Source: Chloroflexota bacterium
GTDB lineage: Bacteria; Chloroflexota; Dehalococcoidia; Bin125
Length of the DNA: 64,000 bases
Direction: 5' to 3'
Assembly: GCA_009838915.1 (NCBI GenBank)
Contig: VXQT01000003.1
Coordinates: 1-64,000, forward strand
Below are positions 53,247 through 63,088 of this stretch, piece by piece. A program made the translations under genes and the position numbers. The notes under the pieces were generated by a model. That model did no database searches. It was not told where the DNA came from and saw only the letters and a list, made by a program, of their open reading frames with translations. Position 1 is the first letter of the stretch. Each line of letters opens with the position of its first letter.

Positions 53247-55115
53247 ATGGCGACACAACAGACCATCTCACAGCCACAGTCGGCAGCACAGCCGGCATCC
53301 GACTCAACCGTGCTGATTCCCCGCACGCTCACGGTCCGCGAACTCGCCGATTTGCTCGGAGACACCCCCGTGTCGATCATCAAGACGCTGATGACCAACG
53401 GCGTGATGGCCGACGTCTCGAAGACGCTGGATTACGGCACGGCGGCGATCGTGGCGATGGATCGCGGCTTTGATCCGGAGGAGGCGGGCGATGTCGTCGA
53501 AGAGGAAGGAGCGCCGACCACGATCGACATCCTGGGACTGGGCGCGGAGGAAGCGGACGACGACCCTGCCGATCTGGTCAGCCGTCCTCCGGTGATTGCG
53601 GTACTGGGACACGTCGACCATGGCAAGACTTCTCTGCTCGACTACATTCGCGACGCCAACGTCGCCGAAGGAGAAGCGGGCGGCATCACCCAGCGGGTCG
53701 GCGCGTACCAGGCCAGTGCCAACGATCGGCTGATCACCTTTATCGACACACCCGGCCACGCGGCCTTTACCGAGATGCGCGCGCGCGGCGCACAGGCAAC
53801 CGACATTGCGATTCTCGTCGTCGCCGCCAACGACGGCGTCATGCCGCAGACGCGAGAGGCGATCGATCACATCGTCGCCGCCGGAGTGCCGTTCATCGTC
53901 GCACTGAACAAGATGGACCTCGAAAACATCAATCCCGACCGGGTCAAGGCGGCACTCGCCGACGCCGGGGTGCAGATCGAGGAGTACGGCGGCGAGATTC
54001 CGCTGGTGCCAGTGTCGGCGACGACCGGCGACGGCATGTCTGACCTGCTCGACACGATCCTGCTGGTGGCCGACATCGCAGAGTTCACGGCGAATCCCAG
54101 CCGAGCCGCGTCGGGGGTCGTGTTGGAGGCCGAACTTGACCGCCGGCAGGGCTCGCGAACGACCCTGCTCGTGCAGCGCGGCACGCTGCGCCAAGGAGAC
54201 GCGGTGCTCGTCGGCCAGACCTGGGGGCGAATCAAGGCGATGACCGACTTTGCCGGCAGTCGCATCGAAGAGGCCGGCCCGTCGATGCCGGTCGTCGTGC
54301 TGGGGCTCCAGGAAGTCGCTGAGGCCGGCGACGCCTTCCGCGCCGTCGGCAGCGGCCGCGAAGCAAAGCGCATCTACGAGGAGGCCCGACGCGAACGAGA
54401 AGCGCGCGACGCACAGATTCAACACTCGGCCACGCTCGATGCGCTCTTCGGCGAGATCTCTCGCGGCAACGTGTCGGCGCTCAACCTGATCGTCAAGACC
54501 GATGTAGTCGGCTCGTACGAGGCGTTGCGGGACGAGCTAGAGCGCATGTCGAACGAAGAGGTCGCGGTCAAAGTGATTCACGCGGCCGCCGGCCCGGTCA
54601 CGGTGGCCGATGTAAACCTCGCCCTCGCTTCGCAGGGACTCGTGATCGCATTCAGCACGCCAATCGAGCCGGGCGCAGAGCGCTTGGCCGAGCTGGAGGG
54701 AGTCGAGATTCGGCGCTACTCGATCATCTACGAGGTGATTGAGCAGGTCGAAGCGGCAATCAGCGGATTGCTCGAGCCGGTGCAGATGCAAGTCGTCGAC
54801 GGCCACGCCGAGGTCTTGCAGGTCTTCCCGATTCGCGGGCTGGGCAATATCGCCGGTTGCCGTTCGCTGGACGGCAACATCCGCAGCGACGCCCAGGTTC
54901 ACGTGTATCGCGGCGGCGAGCAGATCGCCGAGTCGCAGATCTCCAGTCTGCGCCGCTTCCAGGACTCGGTACAGGAAGTGGAGGCCGGTCAGGAGTTCGG
55001 GGTCGCGCTGGACCGCTTCGACGAGTTCGAGGCAGGCGATCAGCTGGAGTTCTTCCACATCGAAACACAGTCGCGGGTCGTCCAAGGTGGCGAGATCCGC
55101 AACGTGACGCGTTGA
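53247..55115 (+). CDS. infB: Translation initiation factor IF-2
   Basis: IF-2 is the GTPase that delivers initiator tRNA to the 30S subunit. The 622-residue product has a short N-terminal IF2_N-like region ([20 protein letters not shown]), the G domain [20 protein letters not shown] (G1), [20 protein letters not shown] (G3), [17 protein letters not shown] (G4 NKMD), and the C-terminal domains ending [12 protein letters not shown]. The long N-terminal extension of many IF-2 proteins is missing. It lies between ylxR and rbfA. Confidence 0.97.
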   Translation: MATQQTISQPQSAAQPASDSTVLIPRTLTVRELADLLGDTPVSIIKTLMTNGVMADVSKTLDYGTAAIVAMDRGFDPEEAGDVVEEEGAPTTIDILGLGAEEADDDPADLVSRPPVIAVLGHVDHGKTSLLDYIRDANVAEGEAGGITQRVGAYQASANDRLITFIDTPGHAAFTEMRARGAQATDIAILVVAANDGVMPQTREAIDHIVAAGVPFIVALNKMDLENINPDRVKAALADAGVQIEEYGGEIPLVPVSATTGDGMSDLLDTILLVADIAEFTANPSRAASGVVLEAELDRRQGSRTTLLVQRGTLRQGDAVLVGQTWGRIKAMTDFAGSRIEEAGPSMPVVVLGLQEVAEAGDAFRAVGSGREAKRIYEEARREREARDAQIQHSATLDALFGEISRGNVSALNLIVKTDVVGSYEALRDELERMSNEEVAVKVIHAAAGPVTVADVNLALASQGLVIAFSTPIEPGAERLAELEGVEIRRYSIIYEVIEQVEAAISGLLEPVQMQVVDGHAEVLQVFPIRGLGNIAGCRSLDGNIRSDAQVHVYRGGEQIAESQISSLRRFQDSVQEVEAGQEFGVALDRFDEFEAGDQLEFFHIETQSRVVQGGEIRNVTR

Positions 55116-55129
55116 TCGCGGCCCCGATC

Positions 55130-55564
55130 ATGGCGCGATCCGAGCGGAGTTCCCGAAGCGCGCGGCCATTCGCCGCGCCGCGAGATCGCGGTGGCGTGGA
55201 TCGAATGGAGAAGGTCAACGATCTGCTGCGCGATACGATCGCCGAAGTGGTCGCGCGCGAACTCAAGGATCCGAGGTTGGAGATTCCTCTGCTCAGCGTG
55301 ACCGAGGTGCGTGCCTCACGTGATCTGAGCCGTGCCGTTGTATTCGTCTCGGCGATGGCCGCGCCAGGACATGATGAGACGGAGCAGGCGCAGGCTGTCT
55401 CCGGCGCGATCGATGCACTGACCCACGCGGCGCCCTTCATCCATCGCACGATTCGCCGGCAGTTGCACCTAAAACGCGTGCCCTGGCCCAGCTTCGAGCT
55501 TGACCCGCGGATCGCCGGCGCCGCCGATGTGCAGGAACGGCTGCGCTCATTGGGCACAACATGA
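55130..55564 (+). CDS. rbfA: 30S ribosome-binding factor RbfA
   Basis: RbfA helps mature the 5' end of 16S rRNA and 30S subunits. The 144-residue product has the KH-like fold: MEKVNDLLRDTIAEVVAREL, KDPRLEIPLLSVTEVRASRD, LSRAVVFVSAM, and the C-terminal RQLHLKRVPWPSFELDPRI. A basic ~25-residue N-terminal extension precedes the domain. The ATG at 55130 is used; the domain itself could start at the inner Met. The stop overlaps truB (ATGA). Confidence 0.92.
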   Translation: MARSERSSRSARPFAAPRDRGGVDRMEKVNDLLRDTIAEVVARELKDPRLEIPLLSVTEVRASRDLSRAVVFVSAMAAPGHDETEQAQAVSGAIDALTHAAPFIHRTIRRQLHLKRVPWPSFELDPRIAGAADVQERLRSLGTT

Positions 55565-56481
55565 GCCGCCGACGCCGCGAACCGCATCACCCAGGCACAG
55601 TCTTCCTGGTCGACAAGCCAACCGGACCGACTTCGCATGATGTGGTGCGCGACATCCGGCGCTGGACCGGTCTGCGCCGAGTCGGACACGGCGGCACGCT
55701 CGATCCGCTGGCCAGCGGCCTGCTGCCGATCTTCGTCGGCGCGGCCACGCGGCTGAACGAGTATCTCGCGCCATATCGCAAGCACTACGAGGCGACGGTT
55801 CGGCTGGGTCAATCAACGGCGACCGATGACAGCGAGGGCGAGGTGATCGCCAGCGCGCCAGTTCCCGCTCTGACGCAGGCCCAGATTGACGCGGCCCTGG
55901 ACCAGTTTCGCGGCGAGATTGAGCAGGTGCCGCCGCAGTACAGCGCGGTCAAGCGCGACGGCGTCGCCGCCTATCGCTCGGCACGGGCCGGTGAGCCTGT
56001 CGAGATCGAGGCGCGGGCCGTAACTGTCCACGAGCTGGCAGTCGTGGACGCTTCAGCCGACCAGGTGAAACTGACGATGTCGGTCAGTACCGGCACGTAC
56101 GTCCGCGCGATCGCCCGAGACCTGGGCGACGCGCTCGGCTGCGGCGCGCACGTGGTCGAGATGCGTCGCACTCGGATTGGACAGGTTTTCGCCAACGACG
56201 CTCACAGCCTGGACGAGTTGCACGCCGCCGCCGAGCGTGGCGAGATTTGGTCGCTGGCAGTTTCGCCCGCCGATCTCTTCCCCGACTGGCCTCGGTTCCT
56301 GCTCGAGGGTGAGCAGCTTGAGCGGATCAAGCGGGGACAGCAGATTCGCCACGCGCCCGTGGACGGCTGCGACAGGGCGCTCGCCGTTACGCCCGAGCAG
56401 CACGTCGCCGCCGTATTGCGCCGCGACGAGTTGAGCGCAGCTACCTGGCAGCCCGAGAAGGTCCTGGCGCGAGGCGCGTAA
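55561..56481 (+). CDS. truB: tRNA pseudouridine-55 synthase
   Basis: TruB makes pseudouridine 55 in tRNA T-loops. The 306-residue product has the KPTGPTSHDVVRDIRRWTGL opening, the catalytic Asp in VGHGGTLDPLASGLLPIFVG, QVPPQYSAVKRDGVAAYRSA and SVSTGTYVRAIARDLGDALG, all TruB motifs, plus a C-terminal PUA-like region (EQLERIKRGQQIRH). It overlaps the rbfA stop and ends the translation cluster. It converges with the cupin-like gene with 3 bp between stops. Confidence 0.96.
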   Translation: MSRRRREPHHPGTVFLVDKPTGPTSHDVVRDIRRWTGLRRVGHGGTLDPLASGLLPIFVGAATRLNEYLAPYRKHYEATVRLGQSTATDDSEGEVIASAPVPALTQAQIDAALDQFRGEIEQVPPQYSAVKRDGVAAYRSARAGEPVEIEARAVTVHELAVVDASADQVKLTMSVSTGTYVRAIARDLGDALGCGAHVVEMRRTRIGQVFANDAHSLDELHAAAERGEIWSLAVSPADLFPDWPRFLLEGEQLERIKRGQQIRHAPVDGCDRALAVTPEQHVAAVLRRDELSAATWQPEKVLARGA

Positions 56482-56484
56482 CGA

Positions 56485-56775
56485 TCAGTCGGGCACCGAA
56501 AACAACAATGTCAACGAGTCGCTCTCTGCGACTAGCGAGTAGGGCGCCTGCGCCTCGAGCAGGACTCCCTCGCCGACGCCAAGCGTGGCGTCATCGTCGA
56601 GCGTGCCGATCGCGACGGCGCCCTCGGCGACGATCAGGGCGGTCGGTCCCGACGTCTTGCGATTGAGGGCGCTGCGCCCGGCAGGCAGGCGAATCGCCTC
56701 GGAAGCGAGCCTCGACGCGTTAGGACTGATGGCGCCGCTTGCGCTGGCGGCGATGCGGCGCAGCGGCATGGTCAC
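56485..56775 (-). CDS. Small cupin-like protein coupled to acpP
   Basis: A 96-residue protein whose C-terminal half (VAEGAVAIGTLDDDATLGVG followed by EGVLLEAQAPYSLVAESDSL) is like the glycine-containing strands of a cupin barrel; the first half is less clear. It overlaps the acpP stop by four bases (ATGA), so it is co-translated with acyl carrier protein. No known metal site is obvious, and a catalytic role is not implied. It is the last gene of the fatty-acid operon. Confidence 0.5.
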   Translation of the reverse strand: MTMPLRRIAASASGAISPNASRLASEAIRLPAGRSALNRKTSGPTALIVAEGAVAIGTLDDDATLGVGEGVLLEAQAPYSLVAESDSLTLLFSVPD

Positions 56776-57035
56776 TCGATTCCGGCGTTGGTCAGGTAGT
56801 CCAGCAAGTCCTGCACCGTGCGAATCTCGGCGGCGTCTTCTTCGGGGATTTCGAGTTGGATGTCGTCGGTCGAGAACTCTTCCTCAACGGCAATCGTCAG
56901 GTCGACGATGTCGAGCGAGTCTGCTTCGAGGTCGTCGATCAGATGCGCATCGGCGGTGACCTTGTCGAGCGGTTGGCGCAGTTGGTCGGCGACGAGCTGG
57001 GCGACACGGGCGAGCAGGCTGTGGTCGTCGGACAT
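56772..57035 (-). CDS. acpP: Acyl carrier protein
   Basis: AcpP carries growing fatty-acyl chains on phosphopantetheine. The 87-residue acidic protein has DKVTADAHLIDDLEADSLDI with the attachment Ser in DSLD, followed by IVDLTIAVEEEFSTDDIQLE and the last helix EIRTVQDLLDYLTNAG. A strongly acidic composition is as expected. It lies 59 bp downstream of the second KAS gene and overlaps the cupin-like gene. Confidence 0.95.
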   Translation of the reverse strand: MSDDHSLLARVAQLVADQLRQPLDKVTADAHLIDDLEADSLDIVDLTIAVEEEFSTDDIQLEIPEEDAAEIRTVQDLLDYLTNAGIE

Positions 57036-57094
57036 GTGGCGGCTCCTGCCTGGGCGTTCGGATGTCTGCCGGTTGTAGAGCTGAGGGTAAAAGG

Positions 57095-58369
57095 TCAGCC
57101 ATCAACCCGCGAGAGCGCGACGACGCCGTTCTGTCCACCGAAGCCAAAGCCATTGACGAGCGCCGCCTGCAGGCTGCAGTCGCGCGCGTCATTGGGGACA
57201 TAGTCGAGATCGCATTCCGGGTCGGGCGTTTCCTGGTTGATCGTCGGCGGCAGCACGCCGTGATAGAGCGCCAGGGCCGTGGCCGCGCCGGAGAGCGCCC
57301 CGGCGGCGCCCATCAGGTGCCCGGACATGGACTTGACCGAAGAGACCGCCAGTCGGTCCGCGTGGTCGCCGAACACGGTGCGGATCGCCCGAGTCTCGAT
57401 CGCATCGTTGAGCGGCGTCGACGTGCCGTGCGCGCAGATGTAGCCGATTTCGTCGGGATTCAGTCCGGAATTGCGCAACGCGGTCGACATTGCGCGCGCT
57501 GCGCCGTCGCCGGCGGGATCGGGCGCGGTGATGTGGTAGGCGTCGGCGGTGCGACCGCCGCCCAGCACTTCGGCGTAAATGCGCGCGCCGCGACTGCGGG
57601 CGTCAGCTAGCGACTCGGTGACGCAAACGATCGCGCCCTCGCCGAACACGAAGCCGTCGCGGTCCGCATCGAACGGACGGGAGGCGGCCTCGGGTGATTC
57701 GTTGCGCCGAGAGAGCGCTTGCATGTTGGCGAGCCCGGAGATGCCGAGCGCGGAGACGTTGGATTCGGTGCCGCCGGTCAGGGCCACATCGGCCTCACCA
57801 CCAAGCAGGACCTGTCGGCTGTCGATGAAGGCGTAGATGCTGGCAGCGCAGGCGGCCAGCGAGGTCAGCGCCGGTCCGCGCAGGCCGAGTTCGATCGAGA
57901 CCTGGCAGGACGCCATGTTGCCGGCCATCATCGGTACGAACATCGCCGAGACCCGGCCGGGACCCCGGCTGTTCAGCACCTCGGTCTGCTGGGAGATGGT
58001 CGTCACCCCCCCACCGCCCGTGTTGATCACGGCAGCCACGCGTTCCGAATCATAAGCCTCCAGGTCAAGTCCCGCGTCCTCGACGGCCAGACGAGAGGCC
58101 GCAACGCCTAGCTGTGCAAAGCGCGCCATCCGGCGCGCCGACTTCGGATCCATGTAGTCCGCGGGATCGAACTCGGGAATATCGGCCGCGATCTGCACCT
58201 TGAGACCGGCATCGATCAGTTCCGGAACGCGGCGAGCGCCCGATCTGCCATGCGTGAGCGAGTCCCAGAAGGCGTCTACCCCAACGCCGATCGGAGTCAC
58301 GGGACCGATTCCCGTGATCACGATCCGCTCTTCGGGCGGGCGCTCGGACGATCGGATCGGGTCGCTCAC
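57095..58369 (-). CDS. fabF: Beta-ketoacyl-ACP synthase II (second of a tandem pair)
   Basis: KAS II elongates acyl-ACP by condensing malonyl-ACP. The 424-residue product has RIVITGIGPVTPIGVGVDAFW, the nucleophile region LTSLAACAASIYAFIDSRQ (Cys present), GYICAHGTSTPLNDAIETRA (His) and VKSMSGHLMGAAGALSGA (His), so the Cys-His-His triad is complete. The GTG start overlaps the preceding KAS stop by GTGA. A tandem pair is not the norm; one copy may serve a specialised chain. Confidence 0.92.
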   Translation of the reverse strand: MSDPIRSSERPPEERIVITGIGPVTPIGVGVDAFWDSLTHGRSGARRVPELIDAGLKVQIAADIPEFDPADYMDPKSARRMARFAQLGVAASRLAVEDAGLDLEAYDSERVAAVINTGGGGVTTISQQTEVLNSRGPGRVSAMFVPMMAGNMASCQVSIELGLRGPALTSLAACAASIYAFIDSRQVLLGGEADVALTGGTESNVSALGISGLANMQALSRRNESPEAASRPFDADRDGFVFGEGAIVCVTESLADARSRGARIYAEVLGGGRTADAYHITAPDPAGDGAARAMSTALRNSGLNPDEIGYICAHGTSTPLNDAIETRAIRTVFGDHADRLAVSSVKSMSGHLMGAAGALSGAATALALYHGVLPPTINQETPDPECDLDYVPNDARDCSLQAALVNGFGFGGQNGVVALSRVDG

Positions 58370-59649
58370 TCGTCGAAACGCTTCAACAGTACGGCGGCGT
58401 TGTGACCGCCGAGGCCGACCGAGAATGAAAGCGCCGATTCAACGCGTAACTCTCTCGCCTCGTTGGGGATCACGTCGACGTCCAGGTCCGGATCAGGAGT
58501 CTGGTAGTTCAGCGTCGGCGGCGCGATGCCCTTCTTGATGACCATGGCCGAGACGATCACCTCCAGCGCGCCCGATGCGCCCATCATGTGGCCTGTCGCC
58601 GGCTTGATCGACGACAGCGCCAGGTCATCGGCGTGGGAGCCGAACATCCGCTTCAGAGCCGTCACCTCGACCTGGTCTCCGAGCTTGGTCGCGGTTCCAT
58701 GGGTAGAAACATATCCAATACTGGTCGGATCAATCTGCGCCTCGTCCACCGCCTGTTGGACGCTGACCATGAGTCCTCGGCCGTGCGGCTCCGGTTGCGC
58801 GATGTCATGGCCGTCGTTGGCGGAGCCTCCGCCGACCACCTCGGCATAGATCGGCGCGCCGCGGTCGAGCGCGTGATCGAGATCCTCAATCATCATCGCC
58901 GCGGCGCCCTCGCCCGGCACGAATCCGTTGCGGTGCAGGTCGTAGGGCGCGCAGGAGGCGCTGAGCGGCTCGGACGGAGTCGCGAGCACCCCCATTCGCT
59001 CGAAGCAGATGTGGAACAGCGGCAGGATGATCGCCTCGGAGCCGCCGACCAGTAGGGCATCGGCGCGTCCCGCGCGAATATGCAACAGGCCGTCGGCGAC
59101 CGCGTTCGCGCCGGTCGCACAGGCCGAGGTGGGTGAGAAGTTGGGACCGGTGGCGCCGGTGGCGATCGACAAGTGCCCGGAAGCGGCGTCGGCGATCAGG
59201 TTCGGCATCGCAAAGGGAGATACTCTGCGGGCGCCGCGACTGACCAGCGTGTCCTGCCAGCGAGTGACCAGTTCCATCCCGCCGCCGCCGGAGCCGAAGA
59301 TGATGCCCACGCGGTGTTGATTATCTTCGCTGATCTCGAGCCCGGAGTCGTCGAGCGCCTCGAGTCCGGCGATCATGCCGTACTGGGTGTTCAGGTCCAT
59401 GTGCCGCAACGCCTTGGCGTCGGGCAGTTTCGGCTCGGGGTTCCAGTCCTTGACCTCGGCCGCAATCGGAATCTTGACGCCCCACTCCTCCGGATCGAAG
59501 CGGCGGATCGGTCCCACCCCGCTCACTCCTTCGACGAGGTTTTGCCAGGTGGCCGGCATGTCATTGCCAACGGGAGTAACCGCGCCGACGCCGGTGATCA
59601 CCACGCGGCGATCGGGGCGGCGATTGGCCGAAGCGCTGCTGGAGGCCAC
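58366..59649 (-). CDS. fabF: Beta-ketoacyl-ACP synthase II (first of a tandem pair)
   Basis: A 427-residue KAS II paralogue. VVITGVGAVTPVGNDMPATW, the nucleophile in PTSACATGANAVADGLLHIR, GYVSTHGTATKLGDQVEVTA and IKPATGHMMGASGALEVIVS give a full catalytic triad. It begins with GTG that shares one base with the fabD stop (TAGTG), which defines its start better than the longer open frame. It overlaps the second KAS gene by four bases. Confidence 0.93.
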   Translation of the reverse strand: MASSSASANRRPDRRVVITGVGAVTPVGNDMPATWQNLVEGVSGVGPIRRFDPEEWGVKIPIAAEVKDWNPEPKLPDAKALRHMDLNTQYGMIAGLEALDDSGLEISEDNQHRVGIIFGSGGGGMELVTRWQDTLVSRGARRVSPFAMPNLIADAASGHLSIATGATGPNFSPTSACATGANAVADGLLHIRAGRADALLVGGSEAIILPLFHICFERMGVLATPSEPLSASCAPYDLHRNGFVPGEGAAAMMIEDLDHALDRGAPIYAEVVGGGSANDGHDIAQPEPHGRGLMVSVQQAVDEAQIDPTSIGYVSTHGTATKLGDQVEVTALKRMFGSHADDLALSSIKPATGHMMGASGALEVIVSAMVIKKGIAPPTLNYQTPDPDLDVDVIPNEARELRVESALSFSVGLGGHNAAVLLKRFDE

Positions 59650-60689
59650 TACTTGGGAATCCCGTCGCTCTTGTCGGGGTAGTCGCGGGTCGAGAGCCCG
59701 TTGTCGTCGTCCGAGAGCGGGAATGTCCACGACGTCCGCGAGATGCGCCGCACCAGCTTGGAGAGCACGTCACCCGGTCCGGCTTCGACGAACAGGGTCG
59801 ATCCCTGCGCGGCCATGGTCTTGACCGCCTGTTGCCACTGCACCGGCGCGGTGAGCGCTTCGGAGAGCTCGCTCGAGAGTTGATCCCTGGTGTGCATCAG
59901 GCCGCCGGAAATGTTGCTGACCACCGGGACCACGGGGTCGCGCCAGGGAATTGCATGCACGGCTTCGCTGAAGTGGGCTTGCGCTCCCGCCATCAATGGC
60001 GAGTGCGAGGCGATCGAGATCGGCAATCGAACCACACGCCTCGCGCCATGTTCGTCGGCCAAACGCATGATCTTGCGTAGCGGCGCTTCGTCCCCCGAAA
60101 CCACGGTTTGCCCCGGGCAATTGTCATTGGCGACGACCAGCGTGCCCTCGTCCGACGCCTCGCCGACCAGTCGGCGCAAGACGCGGTCGCGAAGGCCGAT
60201 GATCGACGCCATGCCGCCAGGCCTCAGCGAATCCGCGGCGTGCATGATCTCGGCGCGCTTGCGCACGAGGCGTAGGGCTTCGTCGAAGTCAACCGCCCGC
60301 GCGGCGAGCATGGCCGTGATCTGGCCCATGCTGTGTCCCGAGACGACGCTGGGCGCCAGCGTGCGCCCGGCGCGGTCCCAGGTGTCTCGCAGCGCTTCAA
60401 GCCAGGCGACCGAAGCGACGAAGATTGCCGGCTGTGAGTGCGTCGTTTCGTTGAGCTGACCCTCAGGTCCGTGCTCAATCAAGTGCAACAGGTCGTAGTC
60501 CAGTACTTCGTTCGCGCGAGTGAACCACTGCTCGGCATTCGGATAGACACGCAGGACCTTGCCGGCCATGCCGACCGACTGCGATCCCTGTCCGGGGAAG
60601 AGCAGCGCGTATTCGTCGTCCGACAGAGCGGGATGCTCACCCGATGGCGGTTCTTCCGCGGTTTCGTCGTTCAACGTGAGCGTGTCCAT
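59649..60689 (-). CDS. fabD: Malonyl-CoA:ACP transacylase
   Basis: FabD moves malonyl groups from CoA to ACP. The 346-residue product has LLFPGQGSQSVGMAGKVLRV, the nucleophile in VSGHSMGQITAMLAARAVDF, ANDNCPGQTVVSG, and the catalytic-type His in ISIASHSPLMAGAQAHF. An N-terminal ~20-residue acidic extension is slightly longer than usual. AGGAG before the ATG at 60689 decides the start. It lies in the operon between fabG and the KAS genes; the 159 bp gap after fabG has no gene. Confidence 0.95.
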   Translation of the reverse strand: MDTLTLNDETAEEPPSGEHPALSDDEYALLFPGQGSQSVGMAGKVLRVYPNAEQWFTRANEVLDYDLLHLIEHGPEGQLNETTHSQPAIFVASVAWLEALRDTWDRAGRTLAPSVVSGHSMGQITAMLAARAVDFDEALRLVRKRAEIMHAADSLRPGGMASIIGLRDRVLRRLVGEASDEGTLVVANDNCPGQTVVSGDEAPLRKIMRLADEHGARRVVRLPISIASHSPLMAGAQAHFSEAVHAIPWRDPVVPVVSNISGGLMHTRDQLSSELSEALTAPVQWQQAVKTMAAQGSTLFVEAGPGDVLSKLVRRISRTSWTFPLSDDDNGLSTRDYPDKSDGIPK

Positions 60690-60848
60690 CTCGGCTCCTG
60701 CTTTCCGGCGTAATCGACGCTGCATGGCCGCGCCGGAGGTTGGTCACCAATTCTATCTGCTTTGCAACGCGTGTTGGCGGTAACGCCCATGTCAAGTGCG
60801 GATTGGCGAACAATACGTCACCAGAAATGGTCCCAAGGCGTTAGCCCA

Positions 60849-61613
60849 TCAGCCCATCACCATGCCGCCATCAACGTGGATCACCTGTCCGGTGATGTAT
60901 GCGCCGCCGGGACCGGCGAGGAACGCGACCAGCGGCGCGACATCGGCGGGCTCTCCCAGCCGCTCCAACGGGATTCGCTGCATCACGCTGCCAATCACCT
61001 CCTCCGACAGATCGGCCGTGATGTCGGTCTGGATGAAGCCCGGAGCGACGAGATTTACAGTAATCCCGCGAGAGCCAAGCTCGTGCGCCAGCGAGCGGGT
61101 CATGCCCGCCAATCCCGCCTTGGCCGCGGCGTAGTTGGCCTGTCCCGCGTTGCCGACCGTGCCGATCACCGAGCCGATGGTGATGATCCGCCCCTTGCGC
61201 GCGCGCAGCATGCCGCGCAGCACCGACTGGGTGGTCAGAAACGAGCCGGTCAGGTTGGTCCCGACCACGGCGTCCCAGTCCGCCGACTTCATACGCATCG
61301 CCAGCATGTCGCGGGTGATTCCGGCGTTGTTGACCAGGATGGTCGGCGCACCCAACTCGGCCGTTACCGTCTTGTTCATTGCGCCGACCGCGTCCGCGTC
61401 GGAGATGTCGGCCTGGACCACGAGGGCACTCCGACCCATGCCGCGAATCAGCCCAGCGACTTCCTCGGCGGCGTCGGACGAGGAGTTGTAGTTGACGCCG
61501 ACATCTGAGCCCTGCGCGGCCAACTCGAGCGCGATTTCGCGTCCGATGCCTCGCGACGCGCCGGTCACCAGCGCGACCTCGCCGGAGAGCGGCAGTGAGT
61601 CGGAATCCACCAT
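60849..61613 (-). CDS. fabG: 3-oxoacyl-ACP reductase
   Basis: FabG reduces 3-oxoacyl-ACP with NADPH. The 254-residue SDR has [40 protein letters not shown], the catalytic Ser in [20 protein letters not shown] with the [11 protein letters not shown] (YxxxK) and [20 protein letters not shown]. The NAGITRD pattern is typical of FabG. It is the first gene of the minus-strand fatty-acid operon, divergent from amt with 152 bp between starts. Confidence 0.95.
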   Translation of the reverse strand: MVDSDSLPLSGEVALVTGASRGIGREIALELAAQGSDVGVNYNSSSDAAEEVAGLIRGMGRSALVVQADISDADAVGAMNKTVTAELGAPTILVNNAGITRDMLAMRMKSADWDAVVGTNLTGSFLTTQSVLRGMLRARKGRIITIGSVIGTVGNAGQANYAAAKAGLAGMTRSLAHELGSRGITVNLVAPGFIQTDITADLSEEVIGSVMQRIPLERLGEPADVAPLVAFLAGPGGAYITGQVIHVDGGMVMG

Positions 61614-61765
61614 GCGGCGAGGCTATCACCGATCTTCGATGCGAATTCATATGTCCGTAACCAGTCTCTCGACTCGGTAGGCGACACTCGTTGCACTGGT
61701 TCAGCGGACGGCGGGGTTGATCGTACCTGCGGGGCGATTGGCCTCGACGTGAAGGGGAGACGCCC

Positions 61766-63088
61766 ATGTTGGAAGTCGGTGAAGCCGGGAACAATGCCTG
61801 GCTGCTAACCTCCGCCGCGCTCGTGCTGCTAATGACGCCGGGCCTGGCATTCTTCTATTCCGGACTGGTCCGGACCAAGTCAGCGGCGGCGACGATCATG
61901 CAGTCGTTCGCCATGGCCGGCGTGGCAACGATCGTCTGGGTCATGTGGGGCTACTCGCTGGCCTTCGGCACCGACATTGGCGGATTCGTCGGGAACCTGA
62001 CGAACTTCGGCCTGCGCGGGCTGGAGCCGACCGCCGACGGTCTCGCCTTCATGGTCTTCCAGATGATGTTCGCGATCATCACGCCCGCCCTGATTACCGG
62101 CGCCTTCGTCGAGCGCATCTCGTTCAAGGCGCTGCTGGTCTTCACGGTGCTCTGGATTTCGTTCGTCTACGCGCCAATCTGTCACTGGGTCTGGCACGGC
62201 GACGGCTGGCTGTTCCAGCTCGACGCGCTTGACTTCGCCGGCGGCACGGTGGTCCACATCAACGCTGGAGCGGCCGCCCTCGCCGGGGCGCTGTTCGTCG
62301 GACGCCGCCGCGACTCAGTCGCGGAGACGCGGCCGCACGACGTGTCCAAGGTTGTGATCGGCGCAGGGCTGCTCTGGTTCGGCTGGTTCGGCTTCAACGC
62401 AGGTTCGGCACTTGCCGCAGATGGAGCGGCGATCAACGCCTTCGTGCAAACCCAGATCTCTGCTGCGGGCGGCCTGGTCGCCTGGACGCTGCTGACCTGG
62501 AAGTACACCGGGCACCCGTCGATCATCGGCGCGGCCACGGGCGCGGTCGCCGGATTGGTCGCGATCACCCCTGCCGCCGGTTCCGTAGGACAGTGGCCCG
62601 CAACCGACGGCTACCTGAACTTCTTCCCGGCCCTGTGCATTGGCGCAGTCGCCTCGATCCTCGGCTTCTACGCGATCCGCGCCATGCACCGCTGGCGCGA
62701 CATGGACGACACGCTCGACGTCTTCGCCGTGCACGGCGTCGGGGGAATCTGGGGCGCGCTGGCGATTGGCATCTTCGCCGTCTCCGAGGTGACCGGCGGC
62801 GCTAACGGGTTCATCGGCGGCAGCGCCGACTTGATCTGGCGGCAGTTCGTGGGCGTAATCGCCGCGCTGGCCTGGTCACTGGCGGTGTCTTCGATCCTGT
62901 TCATCGTCGTGCAGAAGCTCATGCCGCTCCGAGTCGACGAGACTGAGGAGATGATCGGACTCGACCGCAGCACGCACAACGAACCGGCATACGAGTTTGA
63001 CGAAATCGGATTCGGTTGGGACGCCAGCGAGGCGATCGACGAGCCGATTCCCAGCGGAGCCGAAGCGCTGAAGAGGTTGGTGTCATGA
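61766..63088 (+). CDS. amt: Ammonium transporter
   Basis: Amt is a membrane trimer that moves ammonium. The 440-residue product has about eleven hydrophobic segments, with MTPGLAFFYSGLVRTKSAAA, VMWGYSLAFGTDIGGFVGNL, a conserved pore His in GGTVVHINAGAAALAGALFV and FFPALCIGAVASILGFYAIR. The stop overlaps the glnB start (ATGA), the usual amt-glnB arrangement in which PII blocks the pore. The upstream 152 bp gap shows no clear sigma-54 site. Confidence 0.95.
   Translation: MLEVGEAGNNAWLLTSAALVLLMTPGLAFFYSGLVRTKSAAATIMQSFAMAGVATIVWVMWGYSLAFGTDIGGFVGNLTNFGLRGLEPTADGLAFMVFQMMFAIITPALITGAFVERISFKALLVFTVLWISFVYAPICHWVWHGDGWLFQLDALDFAGGTVVHINAGAAALAGALFVGRRRDSVAETRPHDVSKVVIGAGLLWFGWFGFNAGSALAADGAAINAFVQTQISAAGGLVAWTLLTWKYTGHPSIIGAATGAVAGLVAITPAAGSVGQWPATDGYLNFFPALCIGAVASILGFYAIRAMHRWRDMDDTLDVFAVHGVGGIWGALAIGIFAVSEVTGGANGFIGGSADLIWRQFVGVIAALAWSLAVSSILFIVVQKLMPLRVDETEEMIGLDRSTHNEPAYEFDEIGFGWDASEAIDEPIPSGAEALKRLVS

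Noticed and set aside
57095-58369. Second KAS as a chain-length factor (KS-beta)
   Set aside because: The active-site Cys and both His residues are present, so it should be catalytic.
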